In this document: piece after piece, positions 14,747 through 23,610 of the stretch | Layout of the letters: each line of letters starts with the position of its first letter | How positions within the stretch are numbered: position 1 is the first letter of the stretch | Origin: an uncultured Clostridia bacterium | GTDB lineage: Bacteria > Bacillota > Clostridia > UBA1381 | Direction of reading: 5' to 3' | Assembly (NCBI GenBank): GCA_934454215.1 | Contig: CAKSGG010000020.1 | Coordinates: 1 to 31,188 of the forward strand | DNA length: 31,188 nt | Program-made: the position numbers and the translations under genes | Notes under the pieces: generated by a model | What the model saw: only the letters and a program-made list of their open reading frames with translations | What the model was told of the DNA's origin: nothing | The model's database searches: none

Positions 14747-15205
14747 ATGGCAAACAAGACAGAAATAGCTGCACTTCATCTTGCGGAGGATACTGCCGAA
14801 AAGCTGGGGCTTTATATTGTCGATGTGTCTTATAAAAAAGAAGGCTCGGGCTACAGTCTGTGCTATTATATCGACAAGGAAGGCGGAGTGGGGATTGATG
14901 ACTGCGAAGCTTTTTCAAGAGCGCTGGATTCAATACTTGACGAGACTGACCCGATTGAGGGCAATTACACGCTTGAAGTATCTTCGCCGGGGGCTGACAG
15001 ACGTCTTACAAAGGAACGCGAATTTCTTTATTATATCGGCAGAAAGGTTGATGTTAAGCTTTTCAAAGCGATTGACGAGGGTAAGGAATTCAGCGGAATA
15101 TTGAAATCATATGCGGATAAAACGGCGCAGATAGAGGTTGACGGAAAAACGGTAAATATTCCTGTTAAGGACGTTTCATATATAAGATTATCGTTTGAAT
15201 TTTAG
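14747..15205 (+). CDS. rimP: Ribosome maturation factor RimP
   Basis: 152 residues from the ATG at 14747, chosen because AGAGGGG precedes it; a TTG at 14708 would add 13 residues unlike the family. LGLYIVDVSYKKEG, the SRALDSILDETDPI stretch and YTLEVSSPGADRRL (N-terminal domain) and the C-terminal Sm-like domain (about 90-152) are clear. RimP helps mature the 30S subunit, acting near S12. First gene of the nusA-infB operon. Confidence 0.96.
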   Translation: MANKTEIAALHLAEDTAEKLGLYIVDVSYKKEGSGYSLCYYIDKEGGVGIDDCEAFSRALDSILDETDPIEGNYTLEVSSPGADRRLTKEREFLYYIGRKVDVKLFKAIDEGKEFSGILKSYADKTAQIEVDGKTVNIPVKDVSYIRLSFEF

Positions 15206-15236
15206 AAAATACATCGGAAAGGATTAATTATAAAAA

Positions 15237-16259
15237 ATGAACAAAGAATTATTAGAGGCAATGACGCAGCTTTGCGTCGAAAAGGGAATGAGTCCCGATA
15301 TGATATTTGACGCATTGGAGGCGGCATTGGTTGCGGCATATAAAAGAAATTTTAATGCGTCGCAGAATGTTGAGGTATTTATTGACAGAAATAAGGGGAC
15401 TGTTCAGGTAATGGCGCAGAAAAAGGTCGTTGACCTTGTGTTTGAGGACAGCGAAGAAATTGACATTGAGGACGCAAAAAAGATAAATCCGAGCTATGAG
15501 CTGGGAGATATAGTTAATATCGAGGTTACTCCGAAGGATTTCGGACGTGTGAGTGCAATGACCGCAAAGCAGGTTATAACGCAGAGAATAAGAGAAGCGG
15601 AGCGCGGAATTATTTACAGCGAATATAACGAGAAAACAAACGAAATCGTAAGCGGTGAAATAGAGCGTATAGAACACGGAAACGTTTATGTTGATGTCGG
15701 TAAAACGGAGGGCGTGCTTTATGCGAACGAACAGCCGAAAAATGAAACGTATGAAGTGGGACAGATAATCAAATGCTATGTAAGCGGTGTAAGACAGGAA
15801 TCGAGAGGAACGCAGATATTGCTTTCAAGAACGCATCCGGGACTTGTAAAGAGACTTTTTGAAACGGAAGTGCCTGAAATAGCGGACGGAATCGTTGAGA
15901 TAAAGGGAGTTTCGAGAGAGGGCGGTTCAAGAACCAAAATAGCCGTATATTCAAGCAATCCGGATATAGACGCACAGGGCGCATGTATAGGCCCTAAGGG
16001 AATGAGAGTTCAGAATATAGGCGATGAGCTTCATGACGAAAAAATTGATATTGTAAAATGGAGCGAGGACCCTAAAGAATATATACCGTCGGCATTAAGT
16101 CCGGCAAGGGTTGAGGAGATTGAAATTAATGAGGAAGAACATACGGCAAGAGTCGGTGTGCCTGAATCGCAGCTTTCTCTTGCAATCGGAAAATCGGGTC
16201 AGAATGTCAGACTTGCCGCAAGACTGACAGGCTGGAAGATTGACATATATGCGGTATGA
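15237..16259 (+). CDS. nusA: Transcription termination/antitermination factor NusA
   Basis: 340 residues, the short Firmicute form without C-terminal acidic repeats. Domains in order: RNA polymerase-binding N-domain (1-125), S1 (about 132-200, SGEIERIEHGNVYVDVG), KH1 (about 225-280, RTKIAVYSSNPDIDAQGACI then GPKGMRV) and KH2 (about 290-340, LSLAIGKSGQNVRLAA). It binds RNA polymerase and RNA and modulates pausing and termination. Its stop codon overlaps the next start (ATGA). Confidence 0.98.
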   Translation: MNKELLEAMTQLCVEKGMSPDMIFDALEAALVAAYKRNFNASQNVEVFIDRNKGTVQVMAQKKVVDLVFEDSEEIDIEDAKKINPSYELGDIVNIEVTPKDFGRVSAMTAKQVITQRIREAERGIIYSEYNEKTNEIVSGEIERIEHGNVYVDVGKTEGVLYANEQPKNETYEVGQIIKCYVSGVRQESRGTQILLSRTHPGLVKRLFETEVPEIADGIVEIKGVSREGGSRTKIAVYSSNPDIDAQGACIGPKGMRVQNIGDELHDEKIDIVKWSEDPKEYIPSALSPARVEEIEINEEEHTARVGVPESQLSLAIGKSGQNVRLAARLTGWKIDIYAV

Positions 16260-16534
16260 CGAGGACTGAAAACAGGCACGTGCCTATGAGAATGTGCGTC
16301 GTATGCCGAAAAATGCAGGAACAGCATAACCTGATAAGAGTGGTTAATGAAAACGGAACGGCTGTGCTGGATACGGAAAAGAAGCATTTCGGAAGAGGGG
16401 CATATGTATGCGGCAATGAGAAGTGTATAAAAAAGGCTTATAAAAAGCGGATTCTCGACAAACATTTAAAATGCGGAGTGTCTGATGAAATTTACATGAA
16501 ATGCGGCAAAATCGGAGAAATGAAGAAAGGGTGA
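16256..16534 (+). CDS. rnpM: RNase P modulator RnpM (YlxR family)
   Basis: 92 residues. RMCVVCRKM near the N-terminus and HFGRGAYVC in the middle are the YlxR signature; C14, C17 and further cysteines (C52, C57) are present. YlxR/RnpM binds RNA and has been linked to RNase P activity and gene expression in Bacillus. It sits between nusA and infB as usual, overlapping nusA by 4 nt, while its stop codon overlaps an ATG upstream of infB. The YlxQ (L7Ae-like) gene that often follows is absent. Confidence 0.93.
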   Translation: MTRTENRHVPMRMCVVCRKMQEQHNLIRVVNENGTAVLDTEKKHFGRGAYVCGNEKCIKKAYKKRILDKHLKCGVSDEIYMKCGKIGEMKKG

Positions 16535-16539
16535 TGCAG

Positions 16540-19086
16540 ATGACATCGGAGAACAATACCATATATCTAAGGGACATAGCAAAGGATTTGGGCGTAACAA
16601 GCAAGGAAATTTCGGGCAAGCTTGCAGAGGTTGGCATTAATGCGCCTAAGCCGTCAAGCCAGCTTTCGGAACAGGAAGCGAGCGTGGTTTTTGAAATCTA
16701 TACCATGGAACATTTGACGACTATAGAGGAATTACAGACAAAGCTTGATGAAATTCAAGCAAAGGCTGAAAAGAAAGCCAAGGCTGAGGCTGAGAAAAAG
16801 GCTAAAGAAGAGGCTGAGAAAAAGGCAGCGGAGGAAGCGGAACGCAAGGCCAAGGAAGAGGCTGAAAAGAAAGCCAAAGAGGAGGCAGAACTCAAGGCTA
16901 AAGAAGAGGCCGAAAGGAAAGCCAAGGCTGAGGCTGAGAAAAAAGCAAAAGCTGAGGCAGAGCGCAAGGCTAAAGAAGAGGCCGACAGAAAAGCCAAGGA
17001 AGAAGCGGAGAAAAAAGCGAGGGCCGAAAAGAAAAAGCATCATAATGCCGCAAAGAAACAGACGGGAACGAAAATCGACCTTAACAGTGTTGAGAGAAAC
17101 GGCGATGAGATTGTCATTGAAACGACCGACAGAAAGCGCTATGTCGATACACGTACGGATACGGTTGAAATAGATAAAATAAACGAGCGTGAAAGAATAG
17201 AAGACTATGTTCCTGAGAATATTAAGCTTGAGGGCGGAAGAAGCAAAAACAGGCGCAAGAAAACAAGAGAAGAAAACACTAAGGAAAAGAAAAAGGCTCA
17301 GCAGCCCAAGAAGGTAATTCCCGCAAAGGTTATAACCGAAATTGAAATTCCCGAAACGATTACAGTTGGCGAGTTTGCATCAAAGATGGGTAAGACGGGG
17401 GCTGAAATTGTTAAAAAGCTTATGATGCTCGGAGTTATGGCAACTATGAATCAGAGCATTGATTTTGAAACGGCAGAGCTTATTGCGTCGGATTATGACA
17501 TAACGGTAAATAAGGAGATTGTTTTGACTAAGGAAGACCTCCTTATGCAGGAAAGACCCGAAGAGGATAAGCCTGAGGACTTGCAGGAAAGACCGCCGGT
17601 TGTTGTTGTTATGGGTCACGTTGACCACGGAAAAACATCACTGCTTGACGCAATACGCCATACGAGTGTTACCTCGACCGAGGCGGGTGGAATTACGCAG
17701 CATATTGGCGCTTACGGCGTTAAGCTGAATAACCGTGATATAACATTCCTTGATACACCCGGACATGAGGCGTTCACAACAATGCGTGCAAGAGGTGCAC
17801 AGGTAACGGATATAGCTATACTTGTTGTTGCGGCAGACGACGGTATCATGCCACAGACAATCGAGGCAATAAACCATGCAAAGGCTGCCGGAGTACAGAT
17901 TATTGTTGCGATAAACAAAATAGACAAGGACGGAGCAAATCCTGACAGAGTAAGACAGTCGCTTGTTGAATACGGACTTGTGCCGGAGGAATGGGGCGGC
18001 GATACAATCTGCGTTGAGGTCAGCGCAAAGAAACAGATTAACATTGACGGACTTTTGGAAATGGTTCTGCTGGTTGCTGATATGCAGGAATTAAAGGCAA
18101 ATCCGAACAGACCTGCCGAAGGTACGGTAATAGAAGCGCGTATAGACAAGAGCAGAGGTCCGATTGCAACGGTTCTTGTTCAGAACGGTACGCTTAATGT
18201 AGGCGACTTCATTATTGCAGGCACATCTGTCGGACGTGTAAGGGCAATGGTAAATGACAAGGGCAGACGTGTTAAGAATGCAGGCCCGTCCACGCCGGTT
18301 GAGATTCTCGGATTGAACGAGGCTCCGTCGGGCGGTGATAATCTGATGGTTGTATCAAACGAAAAGCTTGCCCGTGACGTTGCGGAACAGAGAAAACAGG
18401 AAATTCAGGAAAACAAATTTAATCAGGTTGTCAAGGTTTCACTTGATAATCTGTTCAGCCAGATTGACGAGGGTAACATGAAAGAACTTTCCGTTATCAT
18501 CAAGGCTGACGTTCAGGGAAGTGTTGAGGCTGTTAAGCAGTCAATCGAAAAGCTTTCCAATGATGAGGTAAGAGTAAGAGCAATCCATGGCGGAGTAGGC
18601 GCTATCAATGAGTCGGATGTAATGCTTGCCGATGCGTCAAATGCGATAATTATAGGCTTTAACGTAAGACCTGACGCAGGAGCGGTAAGTGCGGCGGAGC
18701 AGCATGATGTTGATATAAGGCTTTACAGAGTAATTTATCAGGCAATCGAGGAAATGGAAGCGGCAATGAAGGGTATGCTTGACCCCGAATATAAGGAAAA
18801 TGTTATAGGCTATGCCGAGGTAAGACAGACATTTAAGGTTTCGGGAGTAGGAACTATTGCCGGCTGTTATGTTACTCAGGGTAAAATACAGCGTAATGCC
18901 GACATCAGACTTGTTCGTGACGGTATTATTATTCATGAGGGCAAGATTGATTCTCTGAAAAGATTTAAAGATGACGCTAAGGAAGTATCGGAGAACTTTG
19001 AGTGCGGATTGGGTATTGAAAACTTCAACGACATCAAAGAGGGCGATACAATAGAATGCTTTGTCATGGAGGAAATTGAAAGATAG
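16540..19086 (+). CDS. infB: Translation initiation factor IF-2
   Basis: 848 residues from the ATG at 16540, which has AAAGGG 8-9 nt upstream; an ATG at 16534 overlapping the rnpM stop is too close to that site. Order: first IF2_N domain (TIYLRDIAKDLGVTSKEIS), charged repeat helix (78-165), basic linker, second IF2_N (about 270-320, ITVGEFASKMGKTGAEIVKK), G domain with G1 GHVDHGKT (359-366), G3 DTPGHE, G4 NKID and G5 SAKK, then domains II-IV. IF-2 is the GTPase that brings fMet-tRNA to the 30S subunit and promotes subunit joining. Confidence 0.98.
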   Translation: MTSENNTIYLRDIAKDLGVTSKEISGKLAEVGINAPKPSSQLSEQEASVVFEIYTMEHLTTIEELQTKLDEIQAKAEKKAKAEAEKKAKEEAEKKAAEEAERKAKEEAEKKAKEEAELKAKEEAERKAKAEAEKKAKAEAERKAKEEADRKAKEEAEKKARAEKKKHHNAAKKQTGTKIDLNSVERNGDEIVIETTDRKRYVDTRTDTVEIDKINERERIEDYVPENIKLEGGRSKNRRKKTREENTKEKKKAQQPKKVIPAKVITEIEIPETITVGEFASKMGKTGAEIVKKLMMLGVMATMNQSIDFETAELIASDYDITVNKEIVLTKEDLLMQERPEEDKPEDLQERPPVVVVMGHVDHGKTSLLDAIRHTSVTSTEAGGITQHIGAYGVKLNNRDITFLDTPGHEAFTTMRARGAQVTDIAILVVAADDGIMPQTIEAINHAKAAGVQIIVAINKIDKDGANPDRVRQSLVEYGLVPEEWGGDTICVEVSAKKQINIDGLLEMVLLVADMQELKANPNRPAEGTVIEARIDKSRGPIATVLVQNGTLNVGDFIIAGTSVGRVRAMVNDKGRRVKNAGPSTPVEILGLNEAPSGGDNLMVVSNEKLARDVAEQRKQEIQENKFNQVVKVSLDNLFSQIDEGNMKELSVIIKADVQGSVEAVKQSIEKLSNDEVRVRAIHGGVGAINESDVMLADASNAIIIGFNVRPDAGAVSAAEQHDVDIRLYRVIYQAIEEMEAAMKGMLDPEYKENVIGYAEVRQTFKVSGVGTIAGCYVTQGKIQRNADIRLVRDGIIIHEGKIDSLKRFKDDAKEVSENFECGLGIENFNDIKEGDTIECFVMEEIER
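16771..17034 (+). repeat. Eleven in-frame 24-bp repeats within infB
   Basis: Eleven consecutive 24-bp units encode the 8-residue pattern (R/K)-K-A-K-(E/A)-E-A-E, from residue 78 to 165 of IF-2. Regular E/K spacing of 3-4 residues predicts a stable single alpha helix. Long reading frames on the other strand here are by-products of the repeat. Confidence 0.9.
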
Positions 19087-19098
19087 CCGGAGGGACTT

Positions 19099-19440
19099 AT
19101 GGCAAGAATTGATAAAATAAATGAGGAAGTGCGCCGTGAGCTTGCGTCGGTTATACGTGAATTAAAGGATTCCCGTATACCGATGATGACAAGCGTTGTG
19201 ACGGTAAACGTGACGAATGACCTGCGCTATGCAAAGGCGTATATTTCCGTAATGGGCGATAAGGAAACCCAGAAGAAAGCGCTTGAGGGCTTAAAAAGCG
19301 CAGCAGGCTTTGTAAGGCGTGAAATGGGAAAGCGTGTGGATTTGAGATATACTCCCGAATTTATATTCGAGCTTGACCATTCAATAGAGCACGGTGCATA
19401 TATAGAGGAATTGTTAAGAAAAACACGGAATGGTGATTAA
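19099..19440 (+). CDS. rbfA: Ribosome-binding factor A
   Basis: 113 residues. RIDKINEEVRRELASVIREL, VTVNVTNDLRYAKAYISVMG and LRYTPEFIFELDHSIEHGA are diagnostic of this KH-fold protein, which matures the 16S rRNA 5' end in the 30S subunit. It starts 12 nt after infB with GGAGGGAC as ribosome binding site. The YlxP gene found between infB and rbfA in Bacillus is missing. Confidence 0.97.
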   Translation: MARIDKINEEVRRELASVIRELKDSRIPMMTSVVTVNVTNDLRYAKAYISVMGDKETQKKALEGLKSAAGFVRREMGKRVDLRYTPEFIFELDHSIEHGAYIEELLRKTRNGD

Positions 19441-20401
19441 CGTGAAAAACATTATATCAAAATTAAACGCTGCGGAGTCAATGATAATTCTTACGCATAT
19501 AAATGAAGACCCCGACGCTCTGGGCTCAAGCTTTGCATTGGCGCAGGCTATGCGGAGTGCAGGGAAGAAAGCCGATGTATGCGTGAGCGGAAAAATCGAA
19601 AAAAGACTTAATTTCATGGGCAGTGATTATGAAATATATGACCCGGATAAAACGTATGATTACGATTTATGCGTATGTGTTGACTGCGGCGATATAGGCC
19701 GTCTTGGTGAGCGGAAAAAAATTTTTGACCATATCGGAAATACAATAAGTATTGACCACCATTATTCAAACACATATTATGCAAAAGAAAATTACGTTGA
19801 GGGTGATGCGTCGTCGGCGGGTCAGATAATATACAAGCTGCTCAAAGAAATGAAGCTTACAATCACCAAAGAAATTGCGGTGCAGCTTTATACGGCGATA
19901 TGCTCCGATACGGGCTGTTTTAAATATTCAAACGTATCGTCAGAAACAATGTATTCGGCGGGCGAGCTTATCGGATACGGTATAAATCATGCTGAAATTG
20001 CAAGACTGCTTTTTGAAAGCGAGCCTTTATGGGCGGTTGAGCTGAAAGCGGAGGTATCGTCAAATATAACGAGCTGTTACGACGGAAAATTAAGAATCGT
20101 AACGGCGGAAAAAAGCTTATATGAAAAATATAACATACCCGAAGAGGATATGCCCAATCTTGTGGATATACCGAGAATGATAGAAGATACCGAGGTGGCT
20201 GTCTGCCTGAAAGAGCAGGCGGACGGAATAAGGGTAAATCTTCGCTCAAACGGGGATTTTGATGTGTCAGGGCTTGCGGCAAAGCTCGGAGGAGGAGGAC
20301 ATAAAAAAGCAGCAGGGTGTACGATAAAAGATATGTCTTTAAATAAAATAAAGGAGATTATTATAAAAGAATGCAGTTATCTAAGCGAATCCCGAATATG
20401 A
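19430..20401 (+). CDS. nrnA: DHH/DHHA1 phosphoesterase, NrnA-type oligoribonuclease/pAp phosphatase
   Basis: 323 residues. DHH-family motifs are visible: THINEDPDALGSS near residue 22, VCVDCGD, SIDHHYSN (the DHH box), ICSDTGCFKYSN, and a C-terminal DHHA1 domain ending in LGGGGHKKAAG. NrnA degrades 2-5 nt RNAs and pAp. The ATG at 19430 overlaps the rbfA end by 11 nt and has a poor ribosome binding site; a GTG at 19442 is a reasonable alternative start. The rbfA-nrnA-truB order is the Firmicute standard. Confidence 0.93.
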   Translation: MVINVKNIISKLNAAESMIILTHINEDPDALGSSFALAQAMRSAGKKADVCVSGKIEKRLNFMGSDYEIYDPDKTYDYDLCVCVDCGDIGRLGERKKIFDHIGNTISIDHHYSNTYYAKENYVEGDASSAGQIIYKLLKEMKLTITKEIAVQLYTAICSDTGCFKYSNVSSETMYSAGELIGYGINHAEIARLLFESEPLWAVELKAEVSSNITSCYDGKLRIVTAEKSLYEKYNIPEEDMPNLVDIPRMIEDTEVAVCLKEQADGIRVNLRSNGDFDVSGLAAKLGGGGHKKAAGCTIKDMSLNKIKEIIIKECSYLSESRI

Positions 20402-21333
20402 ATGGAATATTGGTGGTGGATAAGCCAATAGGTATGACCTCGCATGATGTTGTAAATTACATACGCCGTCTTACAGGCGTAAGAAGAATAGGTCATACGG
20501 GAACTCTTGACCCGATAGCTACGGGTGTGCTTCCTATTTGCATTGGGGTCGCAACAAAGGCGGCGAGATTTCTTCAAGATGCCGATAAAGTGTACAGAGC
20601 GGAAATCGTACTTGGAATGACAACGGACACTTATGATTGCGAGGGGGAAGTAATTACAGAGTGTGAAGTTACCAGCACAAAGGGAGAGATTATAGACGCT
20701 ATACTCAGCTTCCAGGGTGAAATGGAACAGATACCGCCGATGTATTCGGCAATAAAAAAGGACGGAAAAAAGCTCTATGAGCTTGCAAGACAGGGAATTG
20801 AAATTGAAAGAGAGCCGAGAAGGATAAATATTTCGGCTATGTCGGTTCTCAGAGTGGATATGGAAAACTATACGGTTGATATAGAAGTGGAATGTTCAAA
20901 GGGAACATATATAAGGAGCTTATGTAATGATATAGGTAAAAAGCTTAAATGCGGTGCATACATGAACAAACTGCGCAGAATAAAAACACACAGCTTTGAT
21001 ATATCTCAGGCATATACTCTGAAACAAATTTTGGATATGAATGCGGACAAGAAACTTCAGGCGGCGATGATGAATCCCGACAAGGTATTTGTAAACTGCC
21101 CTAAAATAATGCTTAATTACAGACAGGCGGACAGTGTGTATCACGGAGTACAGCTTACATGGCCTGACGGCGAGGAGGGAAAGGTTTACAGAATCTACAG
21201 CCCCAAAAATCGTTTTATGTGTATATCTGAGTGCAGAAAGCACAGACTGGTTATATTGCAGACGTTCTGGTCGGGAGACGAGGACGACGTTTTCAGCGAT
21301 TCCACTGTGAGCGAAATAAAAGAAATTCAGTAA
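20398..21333 (+). CDS. truB: tRNA pseudouridine-55 synthase
   Basis: 311 residues from the ATG at 20398, which overlaps the nrnA stop (ATGA) and gives the family-typical start MNGILVVDKPIGMTSHDVV; an ATG at 20371 would add nine atypical residues. The catalytic Asp is D38 in GHTGTLDPIATG. The C-terminal PUA-like part begins near residue 230. TruB converts U55 of the T loop in tRNAs to pseudouridine and also acts as a tRNA chaperone. Translation is probably coupled to nrnA. Confidence 0.97.
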   Translation: MNGILVVDKPIGMTSHDVVNYIRRLTGVRRIGHTGTLDPIATGVLPICIGVATKAARFLQDADKVYRAEIVLGMTTDTYDCEGEVITECEVTSTKGEIIDAILSFQGEMEQIPPMYSAIKKDGKKLYELARQGIEIEREPRRINISAMSVLRVDMENYTVDIEVECSKGTYIRSLCNDIGKKLKCGAYMNKLRRIKTHSFDISQAYTLKQILDMNADKKLQAAMMNPDKVFVNCPKIMLNYRQADSVYHGVQLTWPDGEEGKVYRIYSPKNRFMCISECRKHRLVILQTFWSGDEDDVFSDSTVSEIKEIQ

Positions 21334-21346
21334 GAGGTTTTGCGTA

Positions 21347-22237
21347 ATGAAGATATTTTATGCGGATAAAGACGCTTTGAGCTTTGACAGCGTAGTCGCC
21401 TTGGGCGATTTTGACGGCTTACATACGGCTCATATGGCTATAATACGCAGTGCCGAGGAATACGGTATAAAAAATGGCTTAAAAAGCGGAGTTCTTTTAT
21501 TTGACGGAAGCTTTAAGAATACAAAAAAAATAACGGGAACAAAACAGAAAACAGAAATATTAAAAACCGAAAATCTTTATTTTGCATATATCTGCAAATT
21601 CAGCGAGGATTTCAGAAAAATGCCTCCCGATGAATTTGCGGAGTTTCTTGCCGAACGGCTTAATGTAAAGGCGGTGTGCGTCGGATATGATTATACATTC
21701 GGGCGCAATGCGGAGGGAAACGCCGACGTACTGAAAGCGCTCGGCAAAAAAATGGGCTTTGACGTTATTGTTACCGACCGAATCGAAAAGGACGGCAGCA
21801 CTGTATCGTCAACGTATATCCGCAGTCTTATCGAAAACGGGAATATAAATAAGGCTAATGAGCTTTTGGGCAGACGTTTCTTTATCGAGGGAAGAGTTCT
21901 TTCGGGTTATCAAAACGGAAGAAAAATGCAGATTCCCACGGCAAACATAGAATACGGTGATGAAAATGTACTGCCGAAAAGCGGAGTTTATGCAGGAATA
22001 ACGCATATAGACGGAAAAGAATTTAAAAGCGTTATAAATGTGGGAAACAATCCGACGTTCGGAGCGGATAAAATAACAATAGAAAGTCATGTTCTGAATT
22101 TTGACGGTGATTTATACGGCAAAAATGTCAGAGTCGATTTTATGGAATATCTGCGCAGCGACAGAAAATTCAGGTGTGTGGAGGAATTAAAGGCGCAGAT
22201 AGAACAGGATATAAAAAAAGCGGAAGGAATGATGTAA
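21347..22237 (+). CDS. ribF: Bifunctional riboflavin kinase/FAD synthetase
   Basis: 296 residues. N-terminal FAD synthetase (nucleotidyltransferase) domain: ALGDFDGLHTAH (19-29), YDYTFGRNAEG and SSTYIRSLIENG. C-terminal riboflavin kinase domain (about 175-296): RMKMQ-type segment ending in QIPTANIEY, KSGVYAG, INVGNNPTF and the final EYLRSDRKF. Produces FMN, then FAD. One oddity: the usual GxHxGH of the nucleotide site reads HTAH here (A28 replacing Gly). Standard position after truB. Confidence 0.95.
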   Translation: MKIFYADKDALSFDSVVALGDFDGLHTAHMAIIRSAEEYGIKNGLKSGVLLFDGSFKNTKKITGTKQKTEILKTENLYFAYICKFSEDFRKMPPDEFAEFLAERLNVKAVCVGYDYTFGRNAEGNADVLKALGKKMGFDVIVTDRIEKDGSTVSSTYIRSLIENGNINKANELLGRRFFIEGRVLSGYQNGRKMQIPTANIEYGDENVLPKSGVYAGITHIDGKEFKSVINVGNNPTFGADKITIESHVLNFDGDLYGKNVRVDFMEYLRSDRKFRCVEELKAQIEQDIKKAEGMM

Positions 22238-22239
22238 AA

Positions 22240-23610
22240 ATGTTTACAAGCGTAATTCTGGCGGCGGGAATGGGTACGAGAATGAAATCGGACATTCCCA
22301 AGGTTCTGCATAAAATATGCGGAAAGCCGCTGTGCAAATGGGTAATTGACGCATCAAAGAAAGCGGGAGCGGGAAATATTGTTACCGTTATCGGACACGG
22401 TGCCGATATGGTGAGAGAGGTTCTCGGTGCAAGCTGCGAATATGCGGTTCAGGCTGAACAAAAAGGTACGGGTCATGCTGTTATGCAGGCTGTTCCTCTT
22501 ATTGCGGCGGACGGAGGATATGTTGTTATTTTAAATGGCGATATACCGCTGATTACGGCACAGACGATAAAGAACGCAGTCGAATATCATAAGGAAAGCG
22601 GCAATGCGGCAACGGTTCTTACGGCTGTTTTTGATGACGCAACGGGCTACGGACGTGTTGTGAGAGAAAACGGAAACGTAAAGAAAATAGTTGAGCAGAA
22701 AGACGCAAGCGATGAGGAAAAGCAAATAAAGGAAATAAATTCGGGTATGTACGTATTCGATACGAAATCGCTTATATATGCGCTTGAGGAGCTTACGCCG
22801 AACAATGCGCAGGGCGAATATTATCTTACCGACACAATCGAAATTCTGCTTGATTTCGGCAAAAAGGTCGGTGCGTATGTAATTGATGACAGCGACGAAA
22901 TCAGAGGAATAAACGACCGTGTTCAGCTGAACGAGGCTGAAACGATAATGCGCAGACGTATAAACGAGGCGCATATGAAAAACGGCGTTACTATGCGTAT
23001 TCCCGAAAGCATATATATTGAGGATGGCGTAGAAATAGGAAAGGATACGGAAATCTGCCCGAATGTTACGCTGAAATCGGGTACGAAAATCGGCAGCAAT
23101 TGCACAGTCGGGACAGGCTCGGTTCTGGAAAGAGCCGTTATTCGTGACGGAGTTGACATTTTAAGTTCTGTTATTATTGATTCGGAGGTAGGCAGCAATA
23201 CTCATGTAGGACCGTTTGCGTACATCAGACCGAATTGCAGAGTCGGCGAAAACGTAAAGGTCGGCGATTTTGTCGAACTGAAAAATTCGACCGTTGACGA
23301 TGGAACAAAAATTTCGCATTTAACATATGTCGGAGATTCGGACGTCGGCAAGGACGTAAATTTCGGATGCGGAACGGTTACGGTTAATTATGACGGTAAA
23401 AACAAGCACCGCACTACAATATCGGATAATGCGTTTATCGGCTGTAATACCAATCTTGTTTCGCCCGTGACTGTCGGCAAGGGTGCGTATATTGCGGCAG
23501 GCTCTACAATAACCGATGATATTCCGAGCGATAATTTGTCTATTGCAAGAGCCAGACAGGTAAATAAAGAGGTATCTCAGGAATGGCTGAACAAGAGAAG
23601 AAAGAAATAA
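22240..23610 (+). CDS. glmU: Bifunctional GlcNAc-1-P uridyltransferase / glucosamine-1-P acetyltransferase
   Basis: 456 residues from the ATG at 22240 (GGAAGGA upstream, 2 nt after the ribF stop). The N-terminal uridyltransferase has LAAGMGTRMKSDIPKVLHK and the EQKGTGHAV segment. The C-terminal left-handed beta-helix (about 250-456) has repeated hexapeptides, GPFAYIRP, SHLTYVGDSDVG, NYDGKNKHRT and IAAGSTI. It makes UDP-GlcNAc for peptidoglycan. Its attachment to the end of the translation operon, without a visible terminator after ribF, suggests co-transcription. Confidence 0.97.
   Translation: MFTSVILAAGMGTRMKSDIPKVLHKICGKPLCKWVIDASKKAGAGNIVTVIGHGADMVREVLGASCEYAVQAEQKGTGHAVMQAVPLIAADGGYVVILNGDIPLITAQTIKNAVEYHKESGNAATVLTAVFDDATGYGRVVRENGNVKKIVEQKDASDEEKQIKEINSGMYVFDTKSLIYALEELTPNNAQGEYYLTDTIEILLDFGKKVGAYVIDDSDEIRGINDRVQLNEAETIMRRRINEAHMKNGVTMRIPESIYIEDGVEIGKDTEICPNVTLKSGTKIGSNCTVGTGSVLERAVIRDGVDILSSVIIDSEVGSNTHVGPFAYIRPNCRVGENVKVGDFVELKNSTVDDGTKISHLTYVGDSDVGKDVNFGCGTVTVNYDGKNKHRTTISDNAFIGCNTNLVSPVTVGKGAYIAAGSTITDDIPSDNLSIARARQVNKEVSQEWLNKRRKK

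Noticed and set aside
16732..17043. Antisense Leu/Phe- and Ser/Ala-rich reading frames across infB
   Set aside because: They are shadows of the E/K/A repeat in infB and have no start signals.
22174..22239. Upstream extension of glmU by 22 codons
   Set aside because: It lies inside ribF, and the ATG at 22240 has a good ribosome binding site and gives the conserved GlmU start.
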